From assembly GCA_001804785.1 (NCBI GenBank), contig MHBG01000056.1:1-64000 (forward strand): a stretch of 64,000 nucleotides of DNA, in the 5' to 3' direction. The notes below the pieces were generated by a model. That model did not search any database, was not told the DNA's origin, and worked only from the letters and a program-made list of their open reading frames with translations. A program made the translations under genes and the position numbers. Positions 25,640-34,178 of this stretch are shown here, piece by piece (position 1 is the first letter of the stretch; every line of letters begins with the position of its first letter). The DNA is from Lentisphaerae bacterium GWF2_45_14. Lineage in GTDB: Bacteria > Verrucomicrobiota > Lentisphaeria > Victivallales > GWF2-45-14.

Positions 25640-26353
25640 TTAATAAGGCAAGAGGCCTTTGTTGAAGCGAATATTTCCGTCTGATCTTATATGACAGTTT
25701 CCGTCCATTATCATGTTTTTTTGCCCTATTGAGTCAACATGGAAATCAGCAAACAGAAAATTCGCGATATTGTCATGCCGGGGATCAGGCTTCATCCCAT
25801 ATCCGGCAGCTTCCATTGACCATGGGGTAGCGGGCCGGGGACGCCCGCAGGAAGGATCAAGCAATCCGTCATAAAGCAAAAATAGAGTTGAAGAATTTTT
25901 CCACTTTGTTATTCTTGCGCTTTTATACGTATGTAGTCCGTCCGCGTTCCATACATCCATGAACGCGACTTCGTAGTCGGCCACGCTGACAGTATAGCTT
26001 TCGGCAATATCCACGAGATCAGCCGTTATTCGCGTGGAGGGACATCGGTAAATTGTTTTTTCTACTCTTTTTTTCCAATTCAGCCTAGGCGGTTCATTCA
26101 AATAAGGAGCCAGGCGTTCCGACCAGTCTGAATAACCGCCGTCAGTATATGGCGGAAGTAAATCGTGGTAATCCTGAGAATAGCTGATTAGGCCCGTTCC
26201 TATTTGTTTAAGTCTCCCTGCACAGTCGATTCGCTTTGCTGTCAGCTGAGTCTTTTTCAACGCAGGCAGGAGCATGCTCGCAAGCAACGCTATAATGGAA
26301 ATGACCACGAGCAGTTCGATGAGTGTGAACTTGTGACGGTGGCGAGATTTCAT
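25640..26353 (-). CDS. Prepilin-type N-terminal methylation domain protein (DUF1559-like pseudopilin)
   Basis: 237 residues. The start MKSRHRHKFTLIELLVVISI followed by IALLASMLLPALKKT is a type IV prepilin/type II pseudopilin signal, with cleavage expected before the Phe of FTLIELLVVI and Glu at +5. The globular part contains CAGRLKQIGTGLISYSQDYHD and ends near RHDNIANFLFADFHVDSI. This is the 'HxNxANFLFADGHV'-type C-terminus seen in Planctomycetes and Lentisphaerae. Here the usual Gly is a Phe (ADFHV). Genomes of this group carry many such genes beside sulfatase and glycosidase genes. Function is unproven. Confidence 0.9.
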   Translation of the reverse strand: MKSRHRHKFTLIELLVVISIIALLASMLLPALKKTQLTAKRIDCAGRLKQIGTGLISYSQDYHDLLPPYTDGGYSDWSERLAPYLNEPPRLNWKKRVEKTIYRCPSTRITADLVDIAESYTVSVADYEVAFMDVWNADGLHTYKSARITKWKNSSTLFLLYDGLLDPSCGRPRPATPWSMEAAGYGMKPDPRHDNIANFLFADFHVDSIGQKNMIMDGNCHIRSDGNIRFNKGLLPY

Positions 26354-26363
26354 AATTCTCCCC

Positions 26364-29147
26364 CTACTCTGTTATTTTTATGTTATCGACAATCAGCCAT
26401 CCCCAGTATGGATTTGGCTGGTATTCGCAAGAATCCAATGCTTTTCCCCGATCCGGCACAGACAGTTCCGAAGTGATGTTTTTGATCGAAAATGTGTTTT
26501 TACCCTTCTTAAGTATGTTCTTTGGAATAGCAATTTTTCTGGTTCCGGGATGTTCGTAAAACTTTACTTGAGGGCTTTTTTGGTATACGGATTTGCCGTT
26601 TACGAAAACTTCAATGCCGCAATTACGTTCCTCTTGTCCAGTCACCGTCAATTCCATCTCATTCGAGGGGGCTTCGTCAAGAAACAAATCTGCGGAGACA
26701 ATGGATTTAAGCAATGCCGGTCTCCTTATCACAATATAGCTTCCATTCCTGGCAGGTTCTCCTCCGCTAAAAGCTGAAGCAGGCAGTTCCCATCCATTTT
26801 TAATCTTTTTCTGCAATATATTCTTCTTCTCTTTGAGGGCTGCGAGCGGGTTCGCTATAAGCTCTTTTATCGCAGGCTCATCATACCATTTTCCTTTAGC
26901 ATTGAGTTTTAAACCTGCTTTTCTCCAAAACCATTCTGTTATATTCTGATGATTTTTGTCCACGTAGAATATTTCTTCCTCTGCTGCAATCTGGGCGAAT
27001 TCCCTCAGATTATTTGCGAAGTCTTTTAGGTTCAAATCATTTACATTTGTGAAGGGATTGTTTTCATTCAAGTCGTTGTAAAGCAAAAACAATTTTTCGC
27101 CTTTGACGCGCCTCAGCAGTTTTGGATTGTCTTTTGACGCATTCTCTGCCGCGGCAAAGACTCTGTATGCTTTATTCTTGAAGTCGTCACTAATGACCCC
27201 GTAGTTGAAAATTTCGCAGTTTTGATGGATTTGACGTTCGTCAAATTGTTTATAGAGAAGGTCAAAATATTCGCGCATAAATGGGGCGGCTGGCCCGTAG
27301 TATTCTCTCATAAAGTTGTCTATTGCCTGTTCGACATCAATTCCGGGATACCAGAGCAGTTGCGAAATCACGTTGACAAACAGCGCGTTGAATTGCCTGG
27401 GAGTTCCGCAAAGAGTCAGTCCCGTTACCCCGTTTGCGCTGTAAAAGCGTATTTTCTCGACCATCGCATAGAACGAGCCGAAGATGCTCAAGGCCTCCTG
27501 CGCTCCTGATGGATAGTCAAAAACATACAGCTGGCCCGAAAAATTTTTAAACCACGCTGAAATTTCTGCCATCCCCTGGCTGTTGTGTTTACAGAACGCA
27601 TGACTGTGACACCACCATTTAGGCCTGAAGGGGCAATACGTCATACGCACATGAGGGGCAGGGTTTACCTTTACAGGCATTTTATCCGAGCCTTCGTAAA
27701 GAAACATAAAAAATATTTTGTCTGGATATTTCTCGGCCGCTTTTTCGCTCACCTTGTTCACAAATGCAAGGACTCTGTCGGTATAATTCCCCTCTTCAAC
27801 GTCCATGGCCTTGCAGTCTTTGCATACACATCTGTAATGATAGCCGTCGCCTTGGCCTATTGAAAAATATTTAGCCTGAGGCTCCAGTTCAATCCATTTG
27901 ATAAGGTTTTCCGACGCGAGCGCCTGAACTTTCGGGTTGGACATACAAAGATGGACAAAATCATCGCTGTCTCCCGGTTTATGAGAAAGCCTGTTTCCGT
28001 CTTTCTGCAAAGCAAAGTATTCTGGATGCTCTTTATGATATTTATCGAAGTTCACCAGAAAGCCGTTTGTGTGAATGGTTCCGCTTCTGCCTCCTATTTT
28101 TCGAGGGGACGCGATAAAGGAGTTTATCAAAAAATCAGAATTTAAATTTCCGCCGCCCGAACGGAATGCGAAGGCTGGCGTTCTTTTAAAGGCGACAGAG
28201 GCAAGGGGCAATGTCTCTATCTTGGGATATTCTATTTCCTTTGACGATAAAAATTTTACGCCGATGGACTTTAGAAATGCAGAGATTCCGGAGACAAGCC
28301 CCGGGGCATCTTTTCCAGCTATGCTTAAAACAAGGTCTTTGTTTTTTACAAAAAAACCTCCAGGGCCGACGTCTTTTAATTCTTCGTTCGATATTTTATT
28401 TGAATCAATGGCTGCTTTTCCTATCAGAATAGAGCCTTCAAAGTTTTCAGGCTGCTTTTCTGAAAGACAACTGACAGGGAGCAGTTCTCCTGTCATGTTA
28501 TATAGATGTTTTTGCAAAAATTTCGCAGCGATGTTGCCGTAATCATCTTGCGGTGATGATACATAGATGCTTTTACATTCGACCCGCCTGTCGGCCGAAG
28601 AAATAAATATTTTATTTTGCGCCGTTTTTGACGGCGGCAGCGGCCTCAGAGATATATATGAAGCATAGGCCAAAGTGTCGGGTGAATCGGAACTAAATGC
28701 CACTTGTATCAGGTCTAGTATTTTCTCCGGTGGAATTTGAAGTTCAATGCTTATATTATTCCATTCTTTTGACGGTCCAAAGCTCTTACTGAGAAGGGTC
28801 CAGTAGCTTTCCCTTTTTACTGTCTCAGGCAAGAAGGCCTGGATAAAAAGAGTCATACTTCCCGACTCAACTTTAAAGCGGGCATTCAACAAATACCTTT
28901 CGGAAACTTCGTGTGCAACGTCCATGCGCTGAAGAACTCGGAATTCTTTTTGCATGCGCATCCCTTCCTCGCTTTTGGAAACATTTCCAATCCCTTTGTC
29001 CATGCTCCATCCGAGCAATGTGTCAGTCAATGGAATAATTTTTGAGAAGTCCCCGTTTCTAATCAGTTCTTCTCTGGAACTTTCTGTGGAACAAGCCGAG
29101 TTAAAGATTGCCGAAAAAAGACCTAGTAGTAAAAAGATTTTCCTCAT
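26364..29147 (-). CDS. DUF4838 lipoprotein, glycosidase-like
   Basis: 927 residues. The signal peptide ends at a lipidation Cys (LLGLFSAIFNSACSTES). Residues to about 180 look like a carbohydrate-binding jelly roll. There follows an alpha-glucuronidase N-like region (AAKFLQKHLYNMTGELLPV) and the DUF4838 core with GQGDGYHYRCVCKDCKAMD, FFMFLYEGSDKMPVKVNPAPH and LLWYPGIDVEQAIDNFMREYYG. A C-terminal beta domain closes the protein. DUF4838 is related to GH67/GH20-type barrels, so polysaccharide cleavage at the cell surface is likely but unproven. It is 26 bases after the LacI regulator and 10 bases before the pseudopilin. Confidence 0.85.
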   Translation of the reverse strand: MRKIFLLLGLFSAIFNSACSTESSREELIRNGDFSKIIPLTDTLLGWSMDKGIGNVSKSEEGMRMQKEFRVLQRMDVAHEVSERYLLNARFKVESGSMTLFIQAFLPETVKRESYWTLLSKSFGPSKEWNNISIELQIPPEKILDLIQVAFSSDSPDTLAYASYISLRPLPPSKTAQNKIFISSADRRVECKSIYVSSPQDDYGNIAAKFLQKHLYNMTGELLPVSCLSEKQPENFEGSILIGKAAIDSNKISNEELKDVGPGGFFVKNKDLVLSIAGKDAPGLVSGISAFLKSIGVKFLSSKEIEYPKIETLPLASVAFKRTPAFAFRSGGGNLNSDFLINSFIASPRKIGGRSGTIHTNGFLVNFDKYHKEHPEYFALQKDGNRLSHKPGDSDDFVHLCMSNPKVQALASENLIKWIELEPQAKYFSIGQGDGYHYRCVCKDCKAMDVEEGNYTDRVLAFVNKVSEKAAEKYPDKIFFMFLYEGSDKMPVKVNPAPHVRMTYCPFRPKWWCHSHAFCKHNSQGMAEISAWFKNFSGQLYVFDYPSGAQEALSIFGSFYAMVEKIRFYSANGVTGLTLCGTPRQFNALFVNVISQLLWYPGIDVEQAIDNFMREYYGPAAPFMREYFDLLYKQFDERQIHQNCEIFNYGVISDDFKNKAYRVFAAAENASKDNPKLLRRVKGEKLFLLYNDLNENNPFTNVNDLNLKDFANNLREFAQIAAEEEIFYVDKNHQNITEWFWRKAGLKLNAKGKWYDEPAIKELIANPLAALKEKKNILQKKIKNGWELPASAFSGGEPARNGSYIVIRRPALLKSIVSADLFLDEAPSNEMELTVTGQEERNCGIEVFVNGKSVYQKSPQVKFYEHPGTRKIAIPKNILKKGKNTFSIKNITSELSVPDRGKALDSCEYQPNPYWGWLIVDNIKITE

Positions 29148-29173
29148 TACAAGTTTCCTTATCCTTTAACGTT

Positions 29174-30142
29174 TCATTCTAAATTTTTAACAGAATCTCT
29201 CTCAATCAATTGATTAGGTAAAACAATGCTTTCAGGGCCGTCGGCGCCCTGTTCTATGATTCTGACAAGGGTGTTTACGGTCTCTTCGCCAATGGCGTAT
29301 AATCCCTGATCAATTGTCGTGAGGGCAGGAGTAAGGTACTCAGATACGCCAACATTTTCAAAGCTTAATATTGAGACATCTTCAGGAATTCTGAAATTTA
29401 ACAGATTCAGGGCATGGGTAACCTCCAGTCCTATGTTTTCTCCCGCCGCAAATATTGCAGTTGGTTTATGCCTCATCATTTTCGCCATTATTTCAAGCGT
29501 ATTTCCACGAGGCGAGCTCGTGGAAATCAGGTTTTCCTCAACGGTTATGCCGTTTCTCGAAAGCTCCGACTTGAATCCTTTGGCGCGCTCCATGTCTCCC
29601 CAGTTCACCAGGTTGTTAAGCATGAGTCCTATTCTTCTGTGCCCCTTTGAAACAAGATATTCAACAGCTTTTCTGCTGCCCCCTCTGTGGTCGGAGCATA
29701 CGTGGGAGAGTCCCGGGATGAAATTATTTACCGTTACAATTGGCGTTCCTGTTTTTTCTCTGACCATTGCTGTTGTTTCTGGAGAATAAACCAGCGATAC
29801 AGCCCCTTTGACAAACCGCTCAAAATGATATTTATTCTCATGAAGGGGCACTATTTCGACTCCATAGCCCAGCTCTGCAGTTCTTTTCATTATTGAGTAA
29901 AATATAATGTTTTCATAGCCAGGTCGTTTGAAAGAATGAAGACCATTTATCAGAATGGCTATTTTCTTTTCAACTGTCGCAAACTTTGGTGTGTAATCTA
30001 ATTGCCGGGCGACACTCAGCACGTTGCTGGAGACCTCGTCTTTTACGTAGGGATGCTTGTTGAAAACCCTAGAAACGGTGCATGCCGAAACCCCGGCTTT
30101 TTTAGCAATGTCTTGAATGGTGATTTTCTGTTTAAGTCTCAT
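29174..30142 (-). CDS. LacI-family transcriptional regulator
   Basis: 322 residues from the ATG at 30142. The frame is open back to a GTG at 30184, but the promoter found here predicts a transcript start near 30181, so 30142 is preferred. The N-terminal helix-turn-helix reads ITIQDIAKKAGVSACTVSRV and is followed by FNKHPYVKDEV. The effector domain has the periplasmic-binding fold, with VVTVNNFIPGLSHVCSDHRGGSRKAVEYLV, HRRIGLMLNN and PEDVSILSFENVGVSEYLTPALTTIDQ. It heads the operon with the DUF4838 protein, pseudopilin and SGNH hydrolase, and presumably represses it until a sugar binds. Confidence 0.92.
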   Translation of the reverse strand: MRLKQKITIQDIAKKAGVSACTVSRVFNKHPYVKDEVSSNVLSVARQLDYTPKFATVEKKIAILINGLHSFKRPGYENIIFYSIMKRTAELGYGVEIVPLHENKYHFERFVKGAVSLVYSPETTAMVREKTGTPIVTVNNFIPGLSHVCSDHRGGSRKAVEYLVSKGHRRIGLMLNNLVNWGDMERAKGFKSELSRNGITVEENLISTSSPRGNTLEIMAKMMRHKPTAIFAAGENIGLEVTHALNLLNFRIPEDVSILSFENVGVSEYLTPALTTIDQGLYAIGEETVNTLVRIIEQGADGPESIVLPNQLIERDSVKNLE

Positions 30143-30187
30143 TTTTGTAAAAAAAACATCTTTTGTGAAATTTTTAGCATGCACCGG

Positions 30188-30216
30188 ATTATAGCATCGA
30201 AATTTTGTTTTGTCAA
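30188..30216 (-). promoter_or_regulatory. Consensus sigma-70 promoter of the LacI-led operon
   Basis: Reading the minus strand, TTGACA (30216-30211), 17 bases, TATAAT (30193-30188), a perfect consensus. The expected start is near 30181, about 40 bases ahead of the lacI-type ATG. The -35 hexamer overlaps the end of direct repeat copy A, the same arrangement as the trkH promoter at 31955-31983. Confidence 0.8.
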
Positions 30217-30328
30217 TATTTTTTTGAATTTATTGAGTTTATTGCTCCAAAATGACTTTTGACGGTCGCGTCCGTCTTGCAAAGATGTGCAAATTGCCGG
30301 AACAGTATTGAAAGTTGAGTAGTTTTGA
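30212..30328. repeat. 117-bp direct repeat, copy A
   Basis: Matches 31979-32095 in the same orientation with a constant offset of 1767 bases. I count four mismatches, one in the T-run, two near 30280 and one near 30306, so about 97% identity. It contains GACGGTCGCGTCCGTC, a near-palindrome (GACGG TCGCGT CCGTC). One end carries the -35 of the LacI promoter. Confidence 0.9.
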
Positions 30329-30385
30329 TGGATTTGACGTTCATCGAATTGCTTATAGAGAAGGTCAAAATATTCACGCATAAAT
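30322..30385 (-). pseudogene. Remnant of a DUF4838-type gene
   Basis: 64 bases match 27219-27282, inside the intact DUF4838 gene, with four differences. On the minus strand it still reads MREYFDLLYKQFDERQIHQN, then leaves the homology. It directly abuts repeat copy A on one side and the 3' end of trkH on the other. It marks a recombination or deletion junction, with a second DUF4838-like gene having once been here. Confidence 0.75.
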
Positions 30386-30390
30386 ATGGC

Positions 30391-31773
30391 TCAGACGGCA
30401 ATATCTTCCGGGGACTCTTCTCTTTTTCCCTCTGGGGAACCACCGAAAAGAGCCGTACTAAGGGTCAGGGGGCCTACCCTGCCGCAAAACATCAGAAGAA
30501 TGATGACTATTTTGCCGATTGTGCTTAGTCCTGAAGTAATTCCCATGCTCAGGCCGACGGTGCCGATTGCCGACGCCGCTTCGAAGAAATTTTTCTCAAA
30601 TGATGTCATCTCGGAAAGTTCCAGCAGGTAAGCTCCAATGGACAGGGCGATCAGGTAAAGTCCGATGTTGGAAACTGCTATCCAGATGCGTTCGCGCGGA
30701 ACAACCCTTCCCCAGAAATGAACGTCCGATTCGCTGTTGATCGTACTCCTCATAACGCCGAGGACTGCCGTAACGCTTGTTACCTTGATCCCGCCGCCTG
30801 TCCCTGACGGCGACGAACCTATTATCATAAGTACGGTCAGAACCAGTACCGACGACTTGGACAGATCGGCTATGCTGACACTGTTGAAACCCGTTGTCGT
30901 TATCGCGTTCATGCACTGAAAGAACGCGGCGAGGATGCGTTTTTCAGGAGCCATGTGCTGGATGGAAGGCTCTGCCAGAAAAAGGTGTGCAGTCCCGATA
31001 AATGTAAGAGCGAGTGTCGCCGATAATATGATTTTCGTAGTCAGCGTGACTTGTTTTGAACTGCCGATAAATATTCTTCCGAAGTCGACACATACTATGA
31101 ACCCGACCGCTCCCAGGTAACCCAACGCCGCAGTCACCGCGTTCAGCCAAAAGTTTCCGGCAAATGCTTCAAAACTGTTGTTGTAGAGTGAAAAACCGGC
31201 GGTGCAGAATGACGATACACTGTGAAAAATCGAACTCCATAACGGATAGTCGACATTCGCATTCCGGAAACACGGATAGTATGCAGCAACGCCGCAGGCT
31301 TCGATGAACACCGTGAAAAACACTACCCCCAATATGAATCTGTCGATCTTGAATCCTTCGGGCAGGCTGAATACGGTATGGCTGACGGCTTTTCTGACGT
31401 CGGGAAGCTCCCTTCTTTGCGCAAGGACGAGAAAGGAACCTAGTGTCATGTAGCCGATACCGCCAAGCTGAATCAGGAAAAGTATGACGACCTGCCCGAA
31501 AAAACTGTAATTGTCGGCAATGCTGACGGTCACAAGTCCGGTCGTCGAGATCGCCGAGACTGTCGTGAATAGATTGTCGAGTGCGCCCACTTTATTTCCT
31601 TCCATGGACAGAGGAAGCGAAAGAGCGAACCAGCCCACGACGATGTACGAAAGATACCCGAAGAGCGCGATCCTTGCAGGATGCAGACTGCTAAAAGTAC
31701 GGCAGGCGCCTTTGCACGATGAAATGAATCTGTGCAAATACGCTCCGCCATCCGGAATACCGGATGCGTTCAT
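30391..31773 (-). CDS. TrkH/KtrB-type potassium transporter under a c-di-AMP riboswitch
   Basis: 460 residues. The four selectivity-filter loops of the SKT superfamily are visible: SAISTTGLVTVS, VSSFCTAGFSLY, NAITTTGFNSVS and SAIGTVGLSMG, each with the pore Gly. Hydrophobic segments fit eight membrane helices, and the C-terminal FCGRVGPLTL is typical. The start is fixed by AAGGAGG eight bases upstream of the ATG. No regulatory TrkA/KtrA gene is adjacent; one lies at 34835-35500 and could serve both transporters. The gene lies between two 117-bp direct repeats, and the leader carries a ydaO/yuaA riboswitch. Confidence 0.93.
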   Translation of the reverse strand: MNASGIPDGGAYLHRFISSCKGACRTFSSLHPARIALFGYLSYIVVGWFALSLPLSMEGNKVGALDNLFTTVSAISTTGLVTVSIADNYSFFGQVVILFLIQLGGIGYMTLGSFLVLAQRRELPDVRKAVSHTVFSLPEGFKIDRFILGVVFFTVFIEACGVAAYYPCFRNANVDYPLWSSIFHSVSSFCTAGFSLYNNSFEAFAGNFWLNAVTAALGYLGAVGFIVCVDFGRIFIGSSKQVTLTTKIILSATLALTFIGTAHLFLAEPSIQHMAPEKRILAAFFQCMNAITTTGFNSVSIADLSKSSVLVLTVLMIIGSSPSGTGGGIKVTSVTAVLGVMRSTINSESDVHFWGRVVPRERIWIAVSNIGLYLIALSIGAYLLELSEMTSFEKNFFEAASAIGTVGLSMGITSGLSTIGKIVIILLMFCGRVGPLTLSTALFGGSPEGKREESPEDIAV

Positions 31774-31779
31774 AATAAA

Positions 31780-31825
31780 AACCTCCTTTTTAAAACACGA
31801 GGAAAGCCTCGGTTTTCCGGAGGTT
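31780..31825 (-). promoter_or_regulatory. Expression platform of the trkH riboswitch
   Basis: On the minus strand AACCTCC (31825-31819) is perfectly complementary to GGAGGTT (31786-31780), which contains the trkH Shine-Dalgarno, so the ribosome site can be sequestered. Between them CGAGG-CTTT-CCTCG followed by TGTTTT forms a possible weak terminator. Either would give the OFF behaviour usual for c-di-AMP riboswitches on potassium importers. Which is used cannot be decided from sequence. Confidence 0.6.
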
Positions 31826-31948
31826 CTCCTCTTCCATGCCTACGAGGTTAGCTGACGGGCTCGGGCGGAAGAGACTGCCCTACGCCTTGCGGCGATACGC
31901 CCCGATTGTAATGGGTCCCCCGTTTCCGCTCATGCGGAACTCGGCAAA
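31824..31948 (-). ncRNA. Cyclic di-AMP riboswitch (ydaO/yuaA)
   Basis: The minus-strand leader contains the conserved ydaO/yuaA elements in order: GCCGAG near the 5' end, then ACGGGGGACCCATT, a hairpin CGCCGCAAGGCG followed by TAGGGC, CCGCCCGAGCCCG, and the highly diagnostic GTCAGCTAACCTCGTAGGC before GGAAGAGGA. The aptamer begins within a few bases of the predicted transcription start (about 31948). This class binds c-di-AMP and in Firmicutes switches off potassium importers, matching the trkH gene downstream. It implies a diadenylate cyclase elsewhere in the genome. Confidence 0.94.
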
Positions 31949-31954
31949 ACGCAT

Positions 31955-31983
31955 ATTATAATATATGTTATTGATGTTGTCAA
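31955..31983 (-). promoter_or_regulatory. Consensus sigma-70 promoter of trkH
   Basis: Minus strand TTGACA (31983-31978), 17 bases, TATAAT (31960-31955), a perfect consensus that places the start at the riboswitch 5' end. The -35 hexamer straddles the edge of repeat copy B. Confidence 0.85.
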
Positions 31984-32095
31984 TAATTTTTTGAATTTAT
32001 TGAGTTTATTGCTCCAAAATGACTTTTGACGGTCGCGTCCGTCTTACGAAGATGTGCAAATTGCCGGAACAGCATTGAAAGTTGAGTAGTTTTGA
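31979..32095. repeat. 117-bp direct repeat, copy B
   Basis: About 97% identical to 30212-30328, same orientation. It lies directly upstream of the trkH promoter. Together the two copies flank the whole trkH-riboswitch unit (period 1767 bases). From 32096 to 32236 I see only an 8-codon ORF with no ribosome site (ATG 32196) ahead of the ABC-F gene. Confidence 0.9.
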
Positions 32096-32236
32096 ATTAT
32101 ATTCAGAATTCAGGCAAAGTTTAGATTTTTCTTTATTCTTCAACATCAATTCTTGAGAAAATTTAATACCTGAACTAACTCCCCAACGATTGCTTTATGA
32201 CTAAAAAAAACAGGCTAATATAGGAGCTGATTGACA

Positions 32237-34150
32237 ATGCCGGAAATCTTAAGAGCGGTTGCTATTACCGCTGAAAATCTGGAAATGGCATATGGCGAAC
32301 AGGTGGTTCTCGATAAGGCAAGTCTGACCATTCATGATGGTGACCGGATCGGACTGGTTGGAGACAATGGCTGCGGCAAATCGACTTTCATGAAGATACT
32401 TGCGGCAATAGAGACTCCGAATCAGGGAGAAATAACCCGCAGAAAAGGTCTAAAAACAGGTTATCTGCCTCAAGAGTTCGTTCTCAATGAAAATTCTTCC
32501 GTCCATGACAATATTATGGACAGTGCCAAGTTCATTACTGATCTGCTTGCCGAATATGAAAGCTTGCCGCATGATTCAGGGAAGAGTCATCACCTGGAAA
32601 ATGAAATCACCCAGCTTGGCGGCTGGAATCTCGACTGCGAAATCGACACCATAATGACTAAGCTGAAATGTCCGGAGAAAGAAACTATTATTTCTCAACT
32701 CTCAGGAGGGGAAAAGCGCCGGGTTGCTTTGGCTAAGGCTCTGATTTCCAAACCGGAATTGCTGATTCTGGACGAACCGACAAACCATCTGGATACTGAG
32801 TCCATTGACTGGCTTGAAGAATACATGCAAAATTATCGCGGCGCATGTATTTTTGTAACCCATGACCGGTATTTCCTGGACAGAGTTACAAACAAGATAG
32901 TAGAATTGAACAGGGGAGTATTTCAGTCATATAAAGGAAATTATTCGAATTACCTGAAAGAAAAGGCGGAACGGGCGGACAGAGAAGAATTAGTGGAGAA
33001 TAAACGTCAGAGCTTTCTGCGAAAAGAACTTGAATGGGTGCGGCGTTCTCCGAAGGCACGCACGACCAAAGCGCAGTATCGCGTAGACCGCTACCATGAT
33101 GTCGCAGCGCAAACCGCTCTGGAAAAAACTCAGGACGTCGAACTTATTATTCCGCCAGCCGCCAGAATGGGCAACCGGGTGGTTGACCTTGATGACATTG
33201 GGGTTTCATTTGAAAACCGGACTCTCTTCGAGCATTTATCTCTGGAAATACAGCCGGCTTCGCGGATTGGAATAATCGGTTCAAACGGAGTGGGCAAGAC
33301 GACTCTGCTGAAAACCATTCTTGGAATTAACCAGCCAACCAGTGGCACTGTAGAAATTTCATCGAATACCAAGTTCAATTATATTGATCAGGAACGCTTG
33401 GTGCTGAATAACGAAAACACCGTTCTGGAAGAAATAGGAGAGGGAAGCAGTCATATCATTATCGGAACGGAACAGATATCAATATGGGGATATCTGAAGC
33501 GTTTCCTTTTTGCCGATGAACGAATCGGAATCAGGGTCGGACAATTGTCAGGCGGTGAACGGGCTCGTTTGCTGCTCGCCAAGATACTCAAGCGTGGCGG
33601 TAATTTTATTGTCCTCGATGAACCCACTAATGATCTTGACCTTTCAACTTTACGGGTTCTGGAGAACGCCCTGCTCAATTTCGCGGGTTGCGTACTGCTT
33701 GTCAGCCATGACCGTTATTTTCTCAATCGGATATGCACTGGAATTATTGCCTTTGAGAAGAATGGCGACATAAAATATCATGTGGGGAATTATGATCACT
33801 ACATGAGTCAGCAGGCTAAATGCTTCACAGAAAAGACCAAGGAAACGCAAATTAAAAGAGAGAAGAACTCCATCCCAAATCCCATCCCGTCTCCGAATAG
33901 CTCAACGCCCCGTAAATTGAAATGGAAAGAACAACGGGAACTTGACGAAATGGAAGAAAATATTATGAAACTGGAAAGCAAAATTGAAGAATTGCATTCA
34001 TGGTTTTCATCTCCGTTTTTTTTCAAGGAATCCCCGCAGAAAATAAAAGATGTACAAGTAGAACTCGACGAATCCGAAATCCGTCTAAATCAACTTTATC
34101 TGCGTTGGGATGAACTTGAGTCAATAAAAAATGGAACATTGAAAGATTAA
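32237..34150 (+). CDS. ABC-F family ATPase, Uup-like
   Basis: 637 residues from ATG 32237 (AGGAGC at 32222-32227; an in-frame TTG at 32231 is less likely). It has no membrane domain but two ATPase domains: Walker A GDNGCGKST with signature LSGGEKRR, and GSNGVGKTT with LSGGERAR. Both have DEPTNHLD- or DEPTNDLD-type Walker B motifs. The linker between them carries the ABC-F features KELEWVRRSPKARTTKAQYR. The C-terminus, after a Pro/Ser linker, is a coiled coil (RELDEMEENIMKLESKIEEL) as in Uup. ABC-F proteins act on the ribosome at the E site; Uup is linked to ribosome assembly and to transposon excision. Confidence 0.92.
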   Translation: MPEILRAVAITAENLEMAYGEQVVLDKASLTIHDGDRIGLVGDNGCGKSTFMKILAAIETPNQGEITRRKGLKTGYLPQEFVLNENSSVHDNIMDSAKFITDLLAEYESLPHDSGKSHHLENEITQLGGWNLDCEIDTIMTKLKCPEKETIISQLSGGEKRRVALAKALISKPELLILDEPTNHLDTESIDWLEEYMQNYRGACIFVTHDRYFLDRVTNKIVELNRGVFQSYKGNYSNYLKEKAERADREELVENKRQSFLRKELEWVRRSPKARTTKAQYRVDRYHDVAAQTALEKTQDVELIIPPAARMGNRVVDLDDIGVSFENRTLFEHLSLEIQPASRIGIIGSNGVGKTTLLKTILGINQPTSGTVEISSNTKFNYIDQERLVLNNENTVLEEIGEGSSHIIIGTEQISIWGYLKRFLFADERIGIRVGQLSGGERARLLLAKILKRGGNFIVLDEPTNDLDLSTLRVLENALLNFAGCVLLVSHDRYFLNRICTGIIAFEKNGDIKYHVGNYDHYMSQQAKCFTEKTKETQIKREKNSIPNPIPSPNSSTPRKLKWKEQRELDEMEENIMKLESKIEELHSWFSSPFFFKESPQKIKDVQVELDESEIRLNQLYLRWDELESIKNGTLKD

Positions 34151-34178
34151 CATGCCGTCTCCGTATTGGCAGAAGGGG

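Noticed and set aside
30143-30184. GTG start of the LacI-type regulator at 30184
   Set aside because: The perfect promoter at 30188-30216 would place transcription start at about 30181, after this codon.
32196-32222. 8-codon leader peptide (MTKKNRLI) before the ABC-F gene
   Set aside because: ABC-F resistance genes can have attenuating leader peptides, but there is no ribosome site, terminator or regulatory hairpin here, and Uup-type proteins are housekeeping.
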